A stretch of DNA of 64,000 bases from CAZUTO01 sp964623085. Lineage in GTDB: Bacteria; Pseudomonadota; Gammaproteobacteria; Pseudomonadales; GM7GCV1. The number at the start of each line of letters is the position of its first letter. Within the stretch, counting starts at the first letter, position 1. The translations under genes were made by a program, and so were the position numbers. A model generated the notes under the pieces. That model made no database searches, was not told the DNA's origin, and was given only the letters and a program-made list of their open reading frames with translations. The stretch lies in the NCBI GenBank assembly GCA_964623085.1, contig CAZUTO010000009.1:1-64000 (forward strand), in the 5' to 3' direction. Below are positions 52,080-60,929 of this stretch, piece by piece.

Positions 52080-52805
52080 ATGGCAGATCACCGGCAAATA
52101 GTACTGGATACAGAAACCACAGGCTTGGAGGCCTCGCGTGGTCACAGAATTATCGAAATTGGTGCCGTAGAACTAGTCAACCGAAGGTTCAGCGGAAAAA
52201 CCTTTCATCAATATATCAATCCAGAACGAGAGATTGATGCTGGCGCGCTAGAAGTACATGGGATTGGCCGCGATTTTCTAGCAGATAAGCCAGTTTTTAC
52301 AGATATAGCCACGGAGTTTCTCAACTTTGTAGCGGGCGCTGAATTGGTGATTCACAATGCTCCATTCGATATTGGCTTTCTAAATTACGAGCTCGAGCTA
52401 ATGGGTGATCAGGTATCTATGTCTGAGCGCTGCACCATTTTGGATTCGCTCGCACTAGCGCGTCAAATACACCCAGGGCAACGCAACAGCTTGGATGCAC
52501 TCTGCAAGCGCTATGCAGTAGATAACTCTGCGCGTGAGCTTCATGGTGCACTCTTGGATGCCGAGATATTGGCTGACGTATACCTGATTATGACCGGAGG
52601 TCAGGTATCGCTTGGCTTGGGTTCTGATACTATGGGCTCGGAAGCAAACCAGGATGGCGAAATCGCGTATACACAGATATCACGTGAACAGGTTGCATAT
52701 AAAGTTATGCGCGCCACAGAGTCTGAGGTTGCGTCACACGATGCGTATATGGATAGGTTGGCAGAAGAAACTGAGCATGTGGTTTGGCGTCAAGGTCAAT
52801 CTTAA
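52080..52805 (+). CDS. dnaQ: DNA polymerase III subunit epsilon
   Basis: DnaQ is the proofreading 3' exonuclease of the replicase. The 241-residue protein has the DEDDh motifs LDTETTG (Asp10, Glu12), IHNAPFD (Asp97) and HGALLDAEILA (His155, Asp160), then a clamp-binding motif QVSLGL at 175-180 and a C-terminal part for binding the alpha subunit. It follows rnhA by 40 bases, the usual order. Confidence 0.97.
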   Translation: MADHRQIVLDTETTGLEASRGHRIIEIGAVELVNRRFSGKTFHQYINPEREIDAGALEVHGIGRDFLADKPVFTDIATEFLNFVAGAELVIHNAPFDIGFLNYELELMGDQVSMSERCTILDSLALARQIHPGQRNSLDALCKRYAVDNSARELHGALLDAEILADVYLIMTGGQVSLGLGSDTMGSEANQDGEIAYTQISREQVAYKVMRATESEVASHDAYMDRLAEETEHVVWRQGQS

Positions 52806-52977
52806 AAACAACGTTTTCACGGTTTCAGGTTTGGATCAGAGTCTGTTCATCGGTATTATGACGCCCCAGTCTTTTTCTGCTTTTACGCAATGCGTCTAAA
52901 CTAATCAGATAAAGCACAGAGGCTGATTTTACGCTTTCGCAGTGTCTACGATTACAATTTTCAGGGCTTATATTTTT

Positions 52978-54156
52978 ATGGTTATTCATCCCAAGATACG
53001 CGGTTTTATTTGTACCAATGCGCACCCGGTGGGATGTGCTGCTCATGTAAAAGAACAAATCCAGTTTGTAAAAAAGCAGGGTGTGATTGAGGGTGGGCCA
53101 AAAACGGTACTCGTGATTGGCGCGTCTACTGGTTACGGTTTAGCCTCGAGGATATCTGCTGCATTTGGCTGTGGTGCTAAAACTCTAGGCGTTTTTTTTG
53201 AAAAACCGGGCACTGAAACCAAGACCGGCTCAGCTGGCTACTACAATAGTGTGGCATTTCATGATGAGGCGAGATCTGCAGGTATCTACGCTGAAAGCAT
53301 TAATGGCGACGCTTTTTCTGACGAATTGAAAGCAGAAACAATTGCCAAAATTAAAGCAGATCTGGGTAAGGTAGATCTCGTTGTTTACAGCCTTGCGTCG
53401 CCGCGGCGCACTGATCCGGAGACCGGTGTGACGTTTTCATCCACACTAAAGCCGGTTGGTAAGCCTGTCACAAGAAAGACACTGGACACCAATAAGAACG
53501 AGGTCAAAGACATCAGTCTCGAGCCTGCCAGCGACCAAGAAATCGCCGATACCATCAAAGTGATGGGTGGCGAAGATTGGGAACGTTGGATCAATGCACT
53601 AGCGGATGCCGATGTTCTCGAACAGGGCTGCAAAACCGTGGCCTATACGTACATTGGCAAGGAAATTACTTGGCCTTTGTATGGTCACGCCACGATTGGC
53701 AAAGCAAAAGAAGACCTTGATCGCGCTGGTAAAGTGCTGAATGAGAAACTTTCTTCGATGGGCGGTGAAGCGCGAGTTGCTGTTTTGAAAGCCGTAGTTA
53801 CGCAAGCGAGTTCAGCTATCCCGGTTATGCCACTATATTTATCATTGCTGTTTAAGTTGATGAAGGAGCGAGGTGTTCACGAAGGTTGTATTGAGCAGGT
53901 TTATGGGCTTTTTACTGAATGCATGTATTCGAACAACGCCAAGTTAGATGAAGATCAGCGATGGCGGATGGATGGTAAAGAACTCGACGATGGTATTCAA
54001 AACGAAGTGGCAGCCTTGTGGGAGCAAGTAACTACCGAAAACTTATCAGATATTTCTGACTATGCAGGCTATCAGCAGGAATTTCTTAAGCTGTTTGGGT
54101 TTGGAGTGGAAGGGGTAGACTACGATCAGGATGTTAATCCCGCGGTAGCACTTTAG
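52978..54156 (+). CDS. fabV: Trans-2-enoyl-CoA/ACP reductase, FabV type
   Basis: FabV carries out the final reduction of each fatty acid elongation cycle with NADH, and its family is insensitive to triclosan. The 392-residue protein opens MVIHPKIRGFICTNAHPVGC, has the NADH loop GASTGYG at 48-54 and the YSLASPRR motif. The active-site pair Tyr-x8-Lys is visible in YGHATIGKAK. The ATG at 52978 is used because FabV proteins begin at this Met; a longer in-frame start at 52942 adds 12 unrelated residues. It is a single gene between dnaQ and dapA. Confidence 0.96.
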   Translation: MVIHPKIRGFICTNAHPVGCAAHVKEQIQFVKKQGVIEGGPKTVLVIGASTGYGLASRISAAFGCGAKTLGVFFEKPGTETKTGSAGYYNSVAFHDEARSAGIYAESINGDAFSDELKAETIAKIKADLGKVDLVVYSLASPRRTDPETGVTFSSTLKPVGKPVTRKTLDTNKNEVKDISLEPASDQEIADTIKVMGGEDWERWINALADADVLEQGCKTVAYTYIGKEITWPLYGHATIGKAKEDLDRAGKVLNEKLSSMGGEARVAVLKAVVTQASSAIPVMPLYLSLLFKLMKERGVHEGCIEQVYGLFTECMYSNNAKLDEDQRWRMDGKELDDGIQNEVAALWEQVTTENLSDISDYAGYQQEFLKLFGFGVEGVDYDQDVNPAVAL

Positions 54157-54199
54157 TTTTAGCATTTGAGTTTTTAGAGATTTAGTTTGGAGCAATGAA

Positions 54200-55081
54200 G
54201 TGAATATTACCGGCAGTATCGTAGCATTAGTAACGCCGATGCATTTAGATGGGTCTGTCGACTGGGAAGCGCTTAGGCGGCTGGTGGATTGGCATGTAGA
54301 CAATGGCACGCATGGCATTGTGAGTGTAGGAACAACAGGCGAATCGCCAACACTGACTGAAACTGAACATCTAGATGTGATTCGTGTGACGATTGAACAG
54401 GTTGCCGGCCGAATACCAGTGATTGCTGGAACCGGTGCAAATTCCACCGCTGAAGCAATAGAGCGAACGGAAGAAGCTAAACAGCTTAACGCCGATGCAT
54501 CTCTGCAAGTTGTGCCTTACTATAATAAGCCTAGCCAAGAAGGTATTTATCAGCACTTTAAGGCTATAGCGGAAGCGGTAGACCTGCCTGTTATTTTATA
54601 TAATGTACCCGGGCGAACGGTTGCAGATATGCAGACCGAAACCGCGCTTCGATTGGCAGAAATTGACAATATTGTCGGTATTAAAGATGCGACCGGTGAT
54701 ATTGCTAGAGGGAAGGAGTTAATTGCCGGAGCGCCTGAGGGTTTCTATGTGTATTCTGGTGACGACCCTACCGCTGTTGAGCTTATGCTCGCGGGTGGTA
54801 AAGGTGACGTATCGGTAACGGCAAATGTCGCGCCTGCGCAAATGAGCCATTTATGTGAACTTGCAATGGCAGGTTCGGTCGAAGAAGCGATGACTTTAGA
54901 CGCGAAACTACAATCTCTTCATTCGGGACTATTTATGGAGCCCAGCCCAGCGGTGCCAAAGTGGGTCCTTGCTAAACAAGGGTTAATAGCGAATGGCATT
55001 CGCCTGCCTTTATTGCCTTTAACCGAGTCATCGGAGAACGATATCTCTACTATCCTAGCTGAAGCAGGTTTGGCCTCGTGA
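54200..55081 (+). CDS. dapA: 4-hydroxy-tetrahydrodipicolinate synthase
   Basis: DapA joins pyruvate and aspartate semialdehyde, the first step to diaminopimelate and lysine. The 293-residue TIM-barrel protein has the Schiff-base Lys162 in VGIKDATGD, Tyr134 in LYNVPGR, and the GTTGESPTL loop. It starts with GTG, with GGAG before it. The stop overlaps the bamC start, a coupling also seen in E. coli. Confidence 0.97.
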   Translation: MNITGSIVALVTPMHLDGSVDWEALRRLVDWHVDNGTHGIVSVGTTGESPTLTETEHLDVIRVTIEQVAGRIPVIAGTGANSTAEAIERTEEAKQLNADASLQVVPYYNKPSQEGIYQHFKAIAEAVDLPVILYNVPGRTVADMQTETALRLAEIDNIVGIKDATGDIARGKELIAGAPEGFYVYSGDDPTAVELMLAGGKGDVSVTANVAPAQMSHLCELAMAGSVEEAMTLDAKLQSLHSGLFMEPSPAVPKWVLAKQGLIANGIRLPLLPLTESSENDISTILAEAGLAS

Positions 55082-56130
55082 TGCGTTCATTTTTTTCTGT
55101 GTTAGTGATGTCCCTATTTGTTTTTAGCATGACTGGCTGCAGTCTTTTAGGTATGGACGAAGCTTTCCGAAATCGGAGCAATGATTATCGTCGGTCGGCG
55201 GAACTCCCTCATATTGATGTTCCAGAAAATTTGGATTCTGATGTTGTTGGGGAGCTGTACCCCGTTCCAGAAACACAAGGTGTGGTGGGTTACCAAAGTG
55301 ATTCGGGGTTTGAGGTTCCTCGCCCTCGCAGTGCAGCTATTAATACGTCTGGCAATGAAGTAAAGATTCAAAATTTGGGCGATGACTCTTGGATACTGAC
55401 ATCAGCCTCACCAGGAGAGACCTGGCCGTTGGTTCGCAGCTTTCTAACAAATCAGGCGATCGCAACTAATCGTGCGGATGCAAATGAAGGTTTGATCGAG
55501 ACTGCATGGTTTCTACTTTCCGATGACGAGACGGTGTTACATCAGTTTATGATTACGCTGTCTCAAGGTGTGCAGTTAAACACGACGGAAATAGAGATTC
55601 TGCAACGCAGTTACCCAGTTGATGCAGTGCCGCAGAATTTGCCTCAATGGCCAGAGAAATCTGTCGAGGCGGACAAAGAGTCGTGGATGCAAGAATTGCT
55701 CGCATCGACATTAGCTGAGGAAGATCGTCTTGGAACGGCATCGCTTTTAGGTCGTGAAATTGGTGCAGCACAAAAAGTGAGCCTCGTCGCGCCTGAGAAC
55801 GATAGCCCTTATATTGATATGCGACTTGGCTTCCCGCGCGCATGGGCATCTGTGGGCTATGCTTTAGAAAATGATGGCTTCAGTATTGCTGATCAGTCGC
55901 CAGAATCAAAATACTATGTGGCGGAATATGCAGACCCACAAGTTAAAAGCCGAAGCTTTTTTCAAAAATTGACCGGAGCCAATAAAGCCAAGCTAGAATC
56001 GTACAAAGTGATTCTTGAGCTTCAGGATGAAGACCGCGTATGGGTGAAGGTCTATGATGATGAAGGCAGGCCTTTGGCGCAGCGCGAAAGCTATATTGTA
56101 TTGGAACGCATTCGCGACAATCTGACATAG
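55081..56130 (+). CDS. bamC: Outer membrane assembly lipoprotein BamC
   Basis: BamC is an accessory lipoprotein of the BAM outer-membrane protein insertion complex. The 349-residue protein has a signal peptide with lipobox SMTGC (Cys20), the unstructured N-terminal segment with NRSNDYRRSAELPHIDVPENLDSD, typical of BamC, and two helix-grip domains. The start is ATG 55081, sharing one base with the dapA stop; a GTG at 55078 is an alternative. Position after dapA supports the call. Confidence 0.92.
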   Translation: MRSFFSVLVMSLFVFSMTGCSLLGMDEAFRNRSNDYRRSAELPHIDVPENLDSDVVGELYPVPETQGVVGYQSDSGFEVPRPRSAAINTSGNEVKIQNLGDDSWILTSASPGETWPLVRSFLTNQAIATNRADANEGLIETAWFLLSDDETVLHQFMITLSQGVQLNTTEIEILQRSYPVDAVPQNLPQWPEKSVEADKESWMQELLASTLAEEDRLGTASLLGREIGAAQKVSLVAPENDSPYIDMRLGFPRAWASVGYALENDGFSIADQSPESKYYVAEYADPQVKSRSFFQKLTGANKAKLESYKVILELQDEDRVWVKVYDDEGRPLAQRESYIVLERIRDNLT

Positions 56131-56177
56131 TGCCAATACTGTTTTTTTCTCTTTCTTCAAATAGCTAGCGAATTTTC

Positions 56178-56939
56178 GTGCAAATCTGTTCCTTGGGCAG
56201 TGGTTCTCGCGGCAATGCTACGCTTATCCGTCTCGCTGACCAGCTGTTGTTGGTTGATTGTGGATTTGGACTCAAAGACACTATCGCTAGGTTGAAGTCT
56301 GTGGGTTGTGAAGTAGAAAATCTTTCAGCGGTATTGGTTACCCATGAACATGGTGACCATGTGTCAGGCGTGGAGGCATTGGCGGCCAAATTTGATATTC
56401 CAGTTTATATGACAGATGGTACTGCACGCTCATGGAAGTCTCGCGGTAGAGTAACGGCTATACCAATAAGGGCCGGTGAAGAAATAACACTCGGTGACGT
56501 GAAGATACTGCCAGTGGCAGTCCCACATGATGCACGAGAGCCTGTACAATTTGTGTTTCGCTCTGGGTCAATTAAATTTGGTGTACTAACTGATTTAGGT
56601 AGCATCACTGCCCATGTGGTGGATGCTTATGCAGATTGCACTGCATTGTTTATTGAAGCAAATCATGACAGTGAAATGTTGGAAAAGGGGCCGTATCCTG
56701 CGTCATTAAGGCGCCGTGTCGCAGGAAACTGGGGCCACCTAAATAATTTTCAAACTGCAGAATTAATTACGAAAATCAATAGGAACAAAAAGCTTAACCA
56801 GTTGATTGTTGGTCATATCAGCCAGCAAAACAACAGTTTGGAATTAGTGACTGAAACATTAGAGCCGGTTTGTCAGGATCTGAATCAGGTCGTTTATGCA
56901 GCTCAAGAGTCGCCTTTGAGTTGGATAGTCCTTAGTTAA
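56178..56939 (+). CDS. MBL-fold hydrolase (YycJ/WalJ-like)
   Basis: This 253-residue metallo-beta-lactamase-fold protein shows SLGSGSRGNATLI at the start, the metal motif THEHGDHVSG at about 55-64, AVPHDAREPVQF and FIEANHDSEML. It resembles YycJ/WalJ-type proteins, proposed 5'-3' exonucleases. In Pseudomonas the same gene lies between bamC and purC. It starts with GTG. The catalytic role here is not established. Confidence 0.88.
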   Translation: MQICSLGSGSRGNATLIRLADQLLLVDCGFGLKDTIARLKSVGCEVENLSAVLVTHEHGDHVSGVEALAAKFDIPVYMTDGTARSWKSRGRVTAIPIRAGEEITLGDVKILPVAVPHDAREPVQFVFRSGSIKFGVLTDLGSITAHVVDAYADCTALFIEANHDSEMLEKGPYPASLRRRVAGNWGHLNNFQTAELITKINRNKKLNQLIVGHISQQNNSLELVTETLEPVCQDLNQVVYAAQESPLSWIVLS

Positions 56940-56958
56940 AAATACTACGAGGTGAATT

Positions 56959-57678
56959 ATGGAAAAGCAGCAAGAGCTGTACTCCGGAAAAGCAAAATCA
57001 GTTTTTACTACAGAGAATAGTGACAAGATGATTTTGTTGTTTCGCAATGATACGTCAGCTTTCGACGGTAAAAAAATCGAACAACTTGATCGAAAAGGGG
57101 CCGTAAATAATCAGTTTAATGCATGGATTATGGGGCGTCTTGAAGAGGCTGGTATACCCACTCATTTCGAAAAACTTTTGTCTCCACAAGAATCTCTAGT
57201 TAAGAAGCTAGATATGTTTCCACTAGAGTGTGTCGTTAGGAATATTTCAGCAGGAAGTATTTGTCGTCGACTTGGTGTTGAAGAAGCCATGGATTTGAAT
57301 CCGCCAACGTTTGAGTTGTTTCTTAAGAATGATGATCTCGGCGATCCGATGGTCAATGAGTTTCATGCACAATCATTTGGTTGGGCCACGCCAGAGCAAA
57401 TCGAACAAATGCGCGATCTGACATTTAAAGTGAACGACGTCTTGAAAGAGATTTTTTCAGGCGCTGGCATTCTGCTGGTTGATTACAAACTAGAGTTTGG
57501 TATGCACGCAGGTCAGATGTATCTGGGCGATGAATTTACTCCAGACGGCTGTCGCCTTTGGGACGAAGAGACGAGAGAGAAGCTTGATAAAGACAGGTTT
57601 AGACAAGATCTAGGTGACGTTGTTGAGTCGTATGAGCTGGTTGGTCACCGGTTAGGTTTAGAGTTTTTCTACGAATAA
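56959..57678 (+). CDS. purC: Phosphoribosylaminoimidazole-succinocarboxamide synthase
   Basis: PurC (SAICAR synthetase) joins CAIR and aspartate with ATP in purine synthesis. The 239-residue protein opens with KQQELYSGKAKSVFTTEN, has FRNDTSAFDGKK, PLECVVRNISAGS, and LVDYKLEFGM and SYELVGHRLGLEF near the end. GAGG precedes the ATG. It closes the dapA-bamC-MBL-purC group; a terminator follows. Confidence 0.97.
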   Translation: MEKQQELYSGKAKSVFTTENSDKMILLFRNDTSAFDGKKIEQLDRKGAVNNQFNAWIMGRLEEAGIPTHFEKLLSPQESLVKKLDMFPLECVVRNISAGSICRRLGVEEAMDLNPPTFELFLKNDDLGDPMVNEFHAQSFGWATPEQIEQMRDLTFKVNDVLKEIFSGAGILLVDYKLEFGMHAGQMYLGDEFTPDGCRLWDEETREKLDKDRFRQDLGDVVESYELVGHRLGLEFFYE

Positions 57679-57708
57679 TTCCACGATACGAGGAATTCAG
57701 TGCTTATA

Positions 57709-57735
57709 AAAATGGGTGGAAACGGCACCCATTTT
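57709..57735 (+). terminator. Terminator after purC
   Basis: AAAATGGGTG pairs perfectly with CACCCATTTT across a seven-base loop. The stem is ten base pairs; the run of Ts is only four bases and forms part of the stem. Confidence 0.65.
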
Positions 57736-58121
57736 GAGCAAATAAGTTACCCACAAAATCTGTGGATAACTTTGTTGATAATCACTGAAAATAGCCCTGT
57801 GAGCCAAATAAATAGGCTGCCGTCACAATTGGTTACTTTTTGACCAGTTAAAAAAAACTATTAAAAACAGTGACTTAAAGTTGTAAGCATGTAGAATCAA
57901 TGACTTACAAAGCTTTCTATGATTTTATTTTAAGAGTTGCTTCCAATGTGGACAAATAGAGTCATATGTTGTCCGAAATACGGTAAGTTCGACCAAAATC
58001 TACCTGATATATCAAGCCTATTTTCAATAAAAAATACCTATTAAATTAAATCGTCTTATAATTTTTCGATATGCGCCAAATACCATGCCATGATATTTAT
58101 TCCGCATAGGGCTATCTAGAG
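57736..58121. other. AT-rich noncoding region with DnaA-box-like sequences
   Basis: No gene is supported in these 386 bases. A perfect DnaA box, TGTGGATAA, is at 57761-57769. Three near-matches with one mismatch each lie at 57747-57755 (TTACCCACA), 57773-57781 (TGTTGATAA) and 57947-57955 (TGTGGACAA). The first two boxes face each other, five bases apart. A 7-base inverted repeat, TTGTAAG / CTTACAA, spans 57881-57910. A TATAAT at 58057-58062 could serve rsmJ. No GATC site is present, and the region is not near dnaA or gidA in this window. Confidence 0.5.
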
Positions 58122-58928
58122 GTGGCAGAGCTGGAAGAGGCGAAAAAATTGGATATTGCGGTTGTACCTGAGCGCGAGAGCGATATGGAGTCGAGTAGAG
58201 TACTCGCAGCGCGTTTAAATCTGCCGCTTGGATCTGAAAATGCACAACTCATTTTACATATCTCAGATGAAAATGGGGTGAGCCTTTCGTCCTCGCATAT
58301 CGATCCGAAAGCACGGTTGCGAATTTCCTTTAGTTCAGGTGCCTTGCATCATCGACGTCAGTTTGGTGGAGGCAAGTCACAGCTCATCGCCAAGGCAGTC
58401 GGAATAAAATCAGGAATCACTCCGACAATACTGGATGCCACTGCAGGCCTAGGTGGCGATGCATTTATCTTTGCTTCTTTGGGCTCGAAGGTCACGGCGT
58501 TAGAGAAGTCTTCTGTATTGGCTTACATGTTAGAAGAAGCCGAAGCACGTGCGATGGCAAAGGCAGATGCAGACGATAAAAGCCTTATAGAGATCCTTCA
58601 GCGTTTGAACTTTGTTGGTTGCGACGCACTCGATTTCTTTTTAGCACAGGATTCTCATGTTGCTGAGGTGGTATATCTTGATCCGATGTTTCCGGAAAGA
58701 AAAAAGAGCGCGGCGGTTAAAAAGGAAATGCAAATACTGCAGGCATTATTAGCACAAGATAATCAGAGCGAAAGTGACTTGTTAGAACAGGCGTTGGTGT
58801 ATGCCAGTCACCGTGTTGTTGTAAAGCGACCTCGCCATGCGCCACCTATAGTTGGGCCTTCGCCTAAATATGCCTTGGAAGGGAAGAGCACAAGGTTTGA
58901 TATTTACCCATTGAAGGCACTTAGCTGA
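58122..58928 (+). CDS. rsmJ: 16S rRNA (guanine-1516 N2) methyltransferase RsmJ
   Basis: RsmJ methylates G1516 of 16S rRNA. The 268-residue protein contains FGGGKSQLIAKAVGIK, LDATAGLGGDAFIFASLG (the SAM motif), VVYLDPMFPERKKSAAVKKEM and VVKRPRHAPPI, all matching E. coli RsmJ. The start is uncertain: GTG at 58122 has little Shine-Dalgarno, whereas TTG at 58149 has GGAAGAGG eight bases upstream and gives a length nearer the E. coli protein. The 3' end is six bases from convergent dapE. Confidence 0.93.
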   Translation: MAELEEAKKLDIAVVPERESDMESSRVLAARLNLPLGSENAQLILHISDENGVSLSSSHIDPKARLRISFSSGALHHRRQFGGGKSQLIAKAVGIKSGITPTILDATAGLGGDAFIFASLGSKVTALEKSSVLAYMLEEAEARAMAKADADDKSLIEILQRLNFVGCDALDFFLAQDSHVAEVVYLDPMFPERKKSAAVKKEMQILQALLAQDNQSESDLLEQALVYASHRVVVKRPRHAPPIVGPSPKYALEGKSTRFDIYPLKALS

Positions 58929-58934
58929 ATAAGG

Positions 58935-60086
58935 TTACGAGCTCGTATTCACTAATAGCCGTGACAGTATGGCTTCATAGATTTCGCTAAGTGTATCTAA
59001 GTCTTGTCCAGATACTTCCTCATTGACTTGGTGAATGGTGGCATTTAGCGGCCCGAGTTCAACGAGTTCAGCACCTGTTGGGGCAATAAAGCGACCATCA
59101 GATGTGCCTCCAGCTGTCGAAAGTTCGGAATCTACGGAATTAACCTGTTTGATAGCGCTCAGCGTGGCATCTATCAGTGGTCCTTCTTCGGTTAAAAATG
59201 GAAGGCCAGAAAGCCACCAGTCTAGTTCGTATCTGATACCAAATTTGTCCAATATTTCTTTTGTTCTGGATTGAAGTTTTTCAGGAGTTTGCTCGGTGCT
59301 AAACCGAAAATTGAACATGACCTCACAGGTGCCTGGAATAACGTTTGTAGCTCCGGTTCCTGCATTGATATTGGAGATTTGAAAACTGGTCGCGGGGAAA
59401 GACTGATTGCCTTGATCCCAAATTTCTTCAGAAAGCTGGGTGAGGGCTGGTGCGACTCTATGTATTGGGTTTTCCGCAAGATGTGGGTAGGCAACGTGAC
59501 CTTGTGTGCCTAAAACTCGCATGGTGGCGCCTAGTGATCCGCGGCGACCATTCTTAATAGTGTCACCCAAAACTTTAGATGACGAAGGCTCGCCAACTAA
59601 GCACCAGTTAATTTTTGTGCCTTGTTCTTCTAACCACTCGACAACTTTTACCGTGCCATTGACGGCGGGGCCTTCTTCGTCAGAAGTGATTAAAAATGCA
59701 ATAGAACCCTGATGATCGGGACTGCTCGCGACAAAGCGTTCACAAGCGGTCACCATCGCTGCGAGGCTACCTTTCATATCAGCGGCGCCGCGCCCACGAA
59801 TCATCCCATTGTCAGTTAATGTGGGTTTGAACGGCGGGCTAGTCCAATCTTCGTCTGCTCCTGATGGCACCACATCTGTATGGCCTGCAAAGCAAAATAT
59901 GGGAGCAGTATTGCCTCGTATTGCCCAAAAGTTGTCGACCTCTCCGAAGCGTAAACCGATAACTCGGAAGCCAATCTTTTCAAGACGTTGGATCAATAAT
60001 TTCTGACAACTGGCGTCGTCAGGCGTCACGGATTCTCTAGCGATAAGATCGCAGGTTAAAGACTGAGTCGGAGAAAGGTTCATCAA
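58935..60086 (-). CDS. dapE: Succinyl-diaminopimelate desuccinylase
   Basis: DapE removes succinate in diaminopimelate and lysine synthesis. The 383-residue zinc peptidase (M20 family) shows GHTDVVPSG, GRGAADMKGS, SDEEGPAVNGT with the catalytic Glu, VGEPSSS, and GGTSDGRFIAP. It reads in the same direction as panB (51-base gap), and may be the end of that transcript. Confidence 0.97.
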   Translation of the reverse strand: MMNLSPTQSLTCDLIARESVTPDDASCQKLLIQRLEKIGFRVIGLRFGEVDNFWAIRGNTAPIFCFAGHTDVVPSGADEDWTSPPFKPTLTDNGMIRGRGAADMKGSLAAMVTACERFVASSPDHQGSIAFLITSDEEGPAVNGTVKVVEWLEEQGTKINWCLVGEPSSSKVLGDTIKNGRRGSLGATMRVLGTQGHVAYPHLAENPIHRVAPALTQLSEEIWDQGNQSFPATSFQISNINAGTGATNVIPGTCEVMFNFRFSTEQTPEKLQSRTKEILDKFGIRYELDWWLSGLPFLTEEGPLIDATLSAIKQVNSVDSELSTAGGTSDGRFIAPTGAELVELGPLNATIHQVNEEVSGQDLDTLSEIYEAILSRLLVNTSS

Positions 60087-60137
60087 TTTAAATCGAAACT
60101 CCGGCAGGAGATGGATGAATAGTTAAGCAACAAATGG

Positions 60138-60929
60138 CTATGCAATAGTATAGTCATCGTTAGGGAAAACTCCCTCGCGCACTTCTCGTGCGAACAGGTT
60201 AAGTGCATCTGACACGTTGTCAGAAACTTCCATATAGTTTTTGACGAAGCTTGGCACTTTTTTCGATAAACCCAGCAAGTCATAAATCACCAATACTTGC
60301 GCATCTGTATATACACCGGCACCAATGCCGATGACCGGGACTTTCGCGGCTTCGGTAATCTGTTTCGCCAGCATTGCGGGAACGCACTCAAGTAACAATA
60401 CATCGGCGCCTGCTTCCTCGTAGCTGCGCGCATTGGCTAGTATTTCTGCAGCTGAATCTTGTTGTTTGCCTTGGACGCGGTAGCCACTGGTTTTGTTGAC
60501 TGACTGTGGCAATAAACCCAGATGTCCGCAAACAGGAACGCCGCGCTCGCTTAGAAAGCTAATCGTGTCCACAAGCCATTCTGCGCCCTCTAGCTTCACG
60601 ATTTGCGCGCCGGACTGCATAAGCTCAGCTGCATTAGTAATAGCCTGCTCTGGTGTGCTGTAGCTCATATAAGGCATATCCGACATGAGTAGCGAGCTAG
60701 TGACTCCTCGAGCAACATTCTCAGTGTGGTAGAGCATATCGTCCATGGTTACCGGCACTGTGCTGTCTTTACCCTGAATGACATTACCAAGCGAGTCGCC
60801 AACAAGTATGCACTCTATACCTGCCTCATCTGACAGACGTGCGAAGGTGGCATCGTAGGAGGTAACGGTAGCGAACTTTTTATGTTCGGCTTTCCCTTTT
60901 TTTAGGCTACGAATTGTATGGTTTGCCAT
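60138..60929 (-). CDS. panB: 3-methyl-2-oxobutanoate hydroxymethyltransferase
   Basis: PanB makes ketopantoate for pantothenate and coenzyme A. The 263-residue protein has the family text TSYDATFARLSDEAGIECILVGDSLGNV (metal-binding Asp), GHLGLLPQSVNKTSGYRVQG, and LLECVPAMLAKQIT. It shares one base with the deoxynucleoside kinase stop (TAATG). panC, which usually follows panB in related bacteria, is not here; dapE follows instead. Confidence 0.97.
   Translation of the reverse strand: MANHTIRSLKKGKAEHKKFATVTSYDATFARLSDEAGIECILVGDSLGNVIQGKDSTVPVTMDDMLYHTENVARGVTSSLLMSDMPYMSYSTPEQAITNAAELMQSGAQIVKLEGAEWLVDTISFLSERGVPVCGHLGLLPQSVNKTSGYRVQGKQQDSAAEILANARSYEEAGADVLLLECVPAMLAKQITEAAKVPVIGIGAGVYTDAQVLVIYDLLGLSKKVPSFVKNYMEVSDNVSDALNLFAREVREGVFPNDDYTIA

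Noticed and set aside
57736..58121. Chromosomal replication origin
   Set aside because: DnaA boxes are few and mostly imperfect, GATC sites are absent and dnaA, rpmH and gidA are not nearby, so only a DnaA-box cluster is reported.
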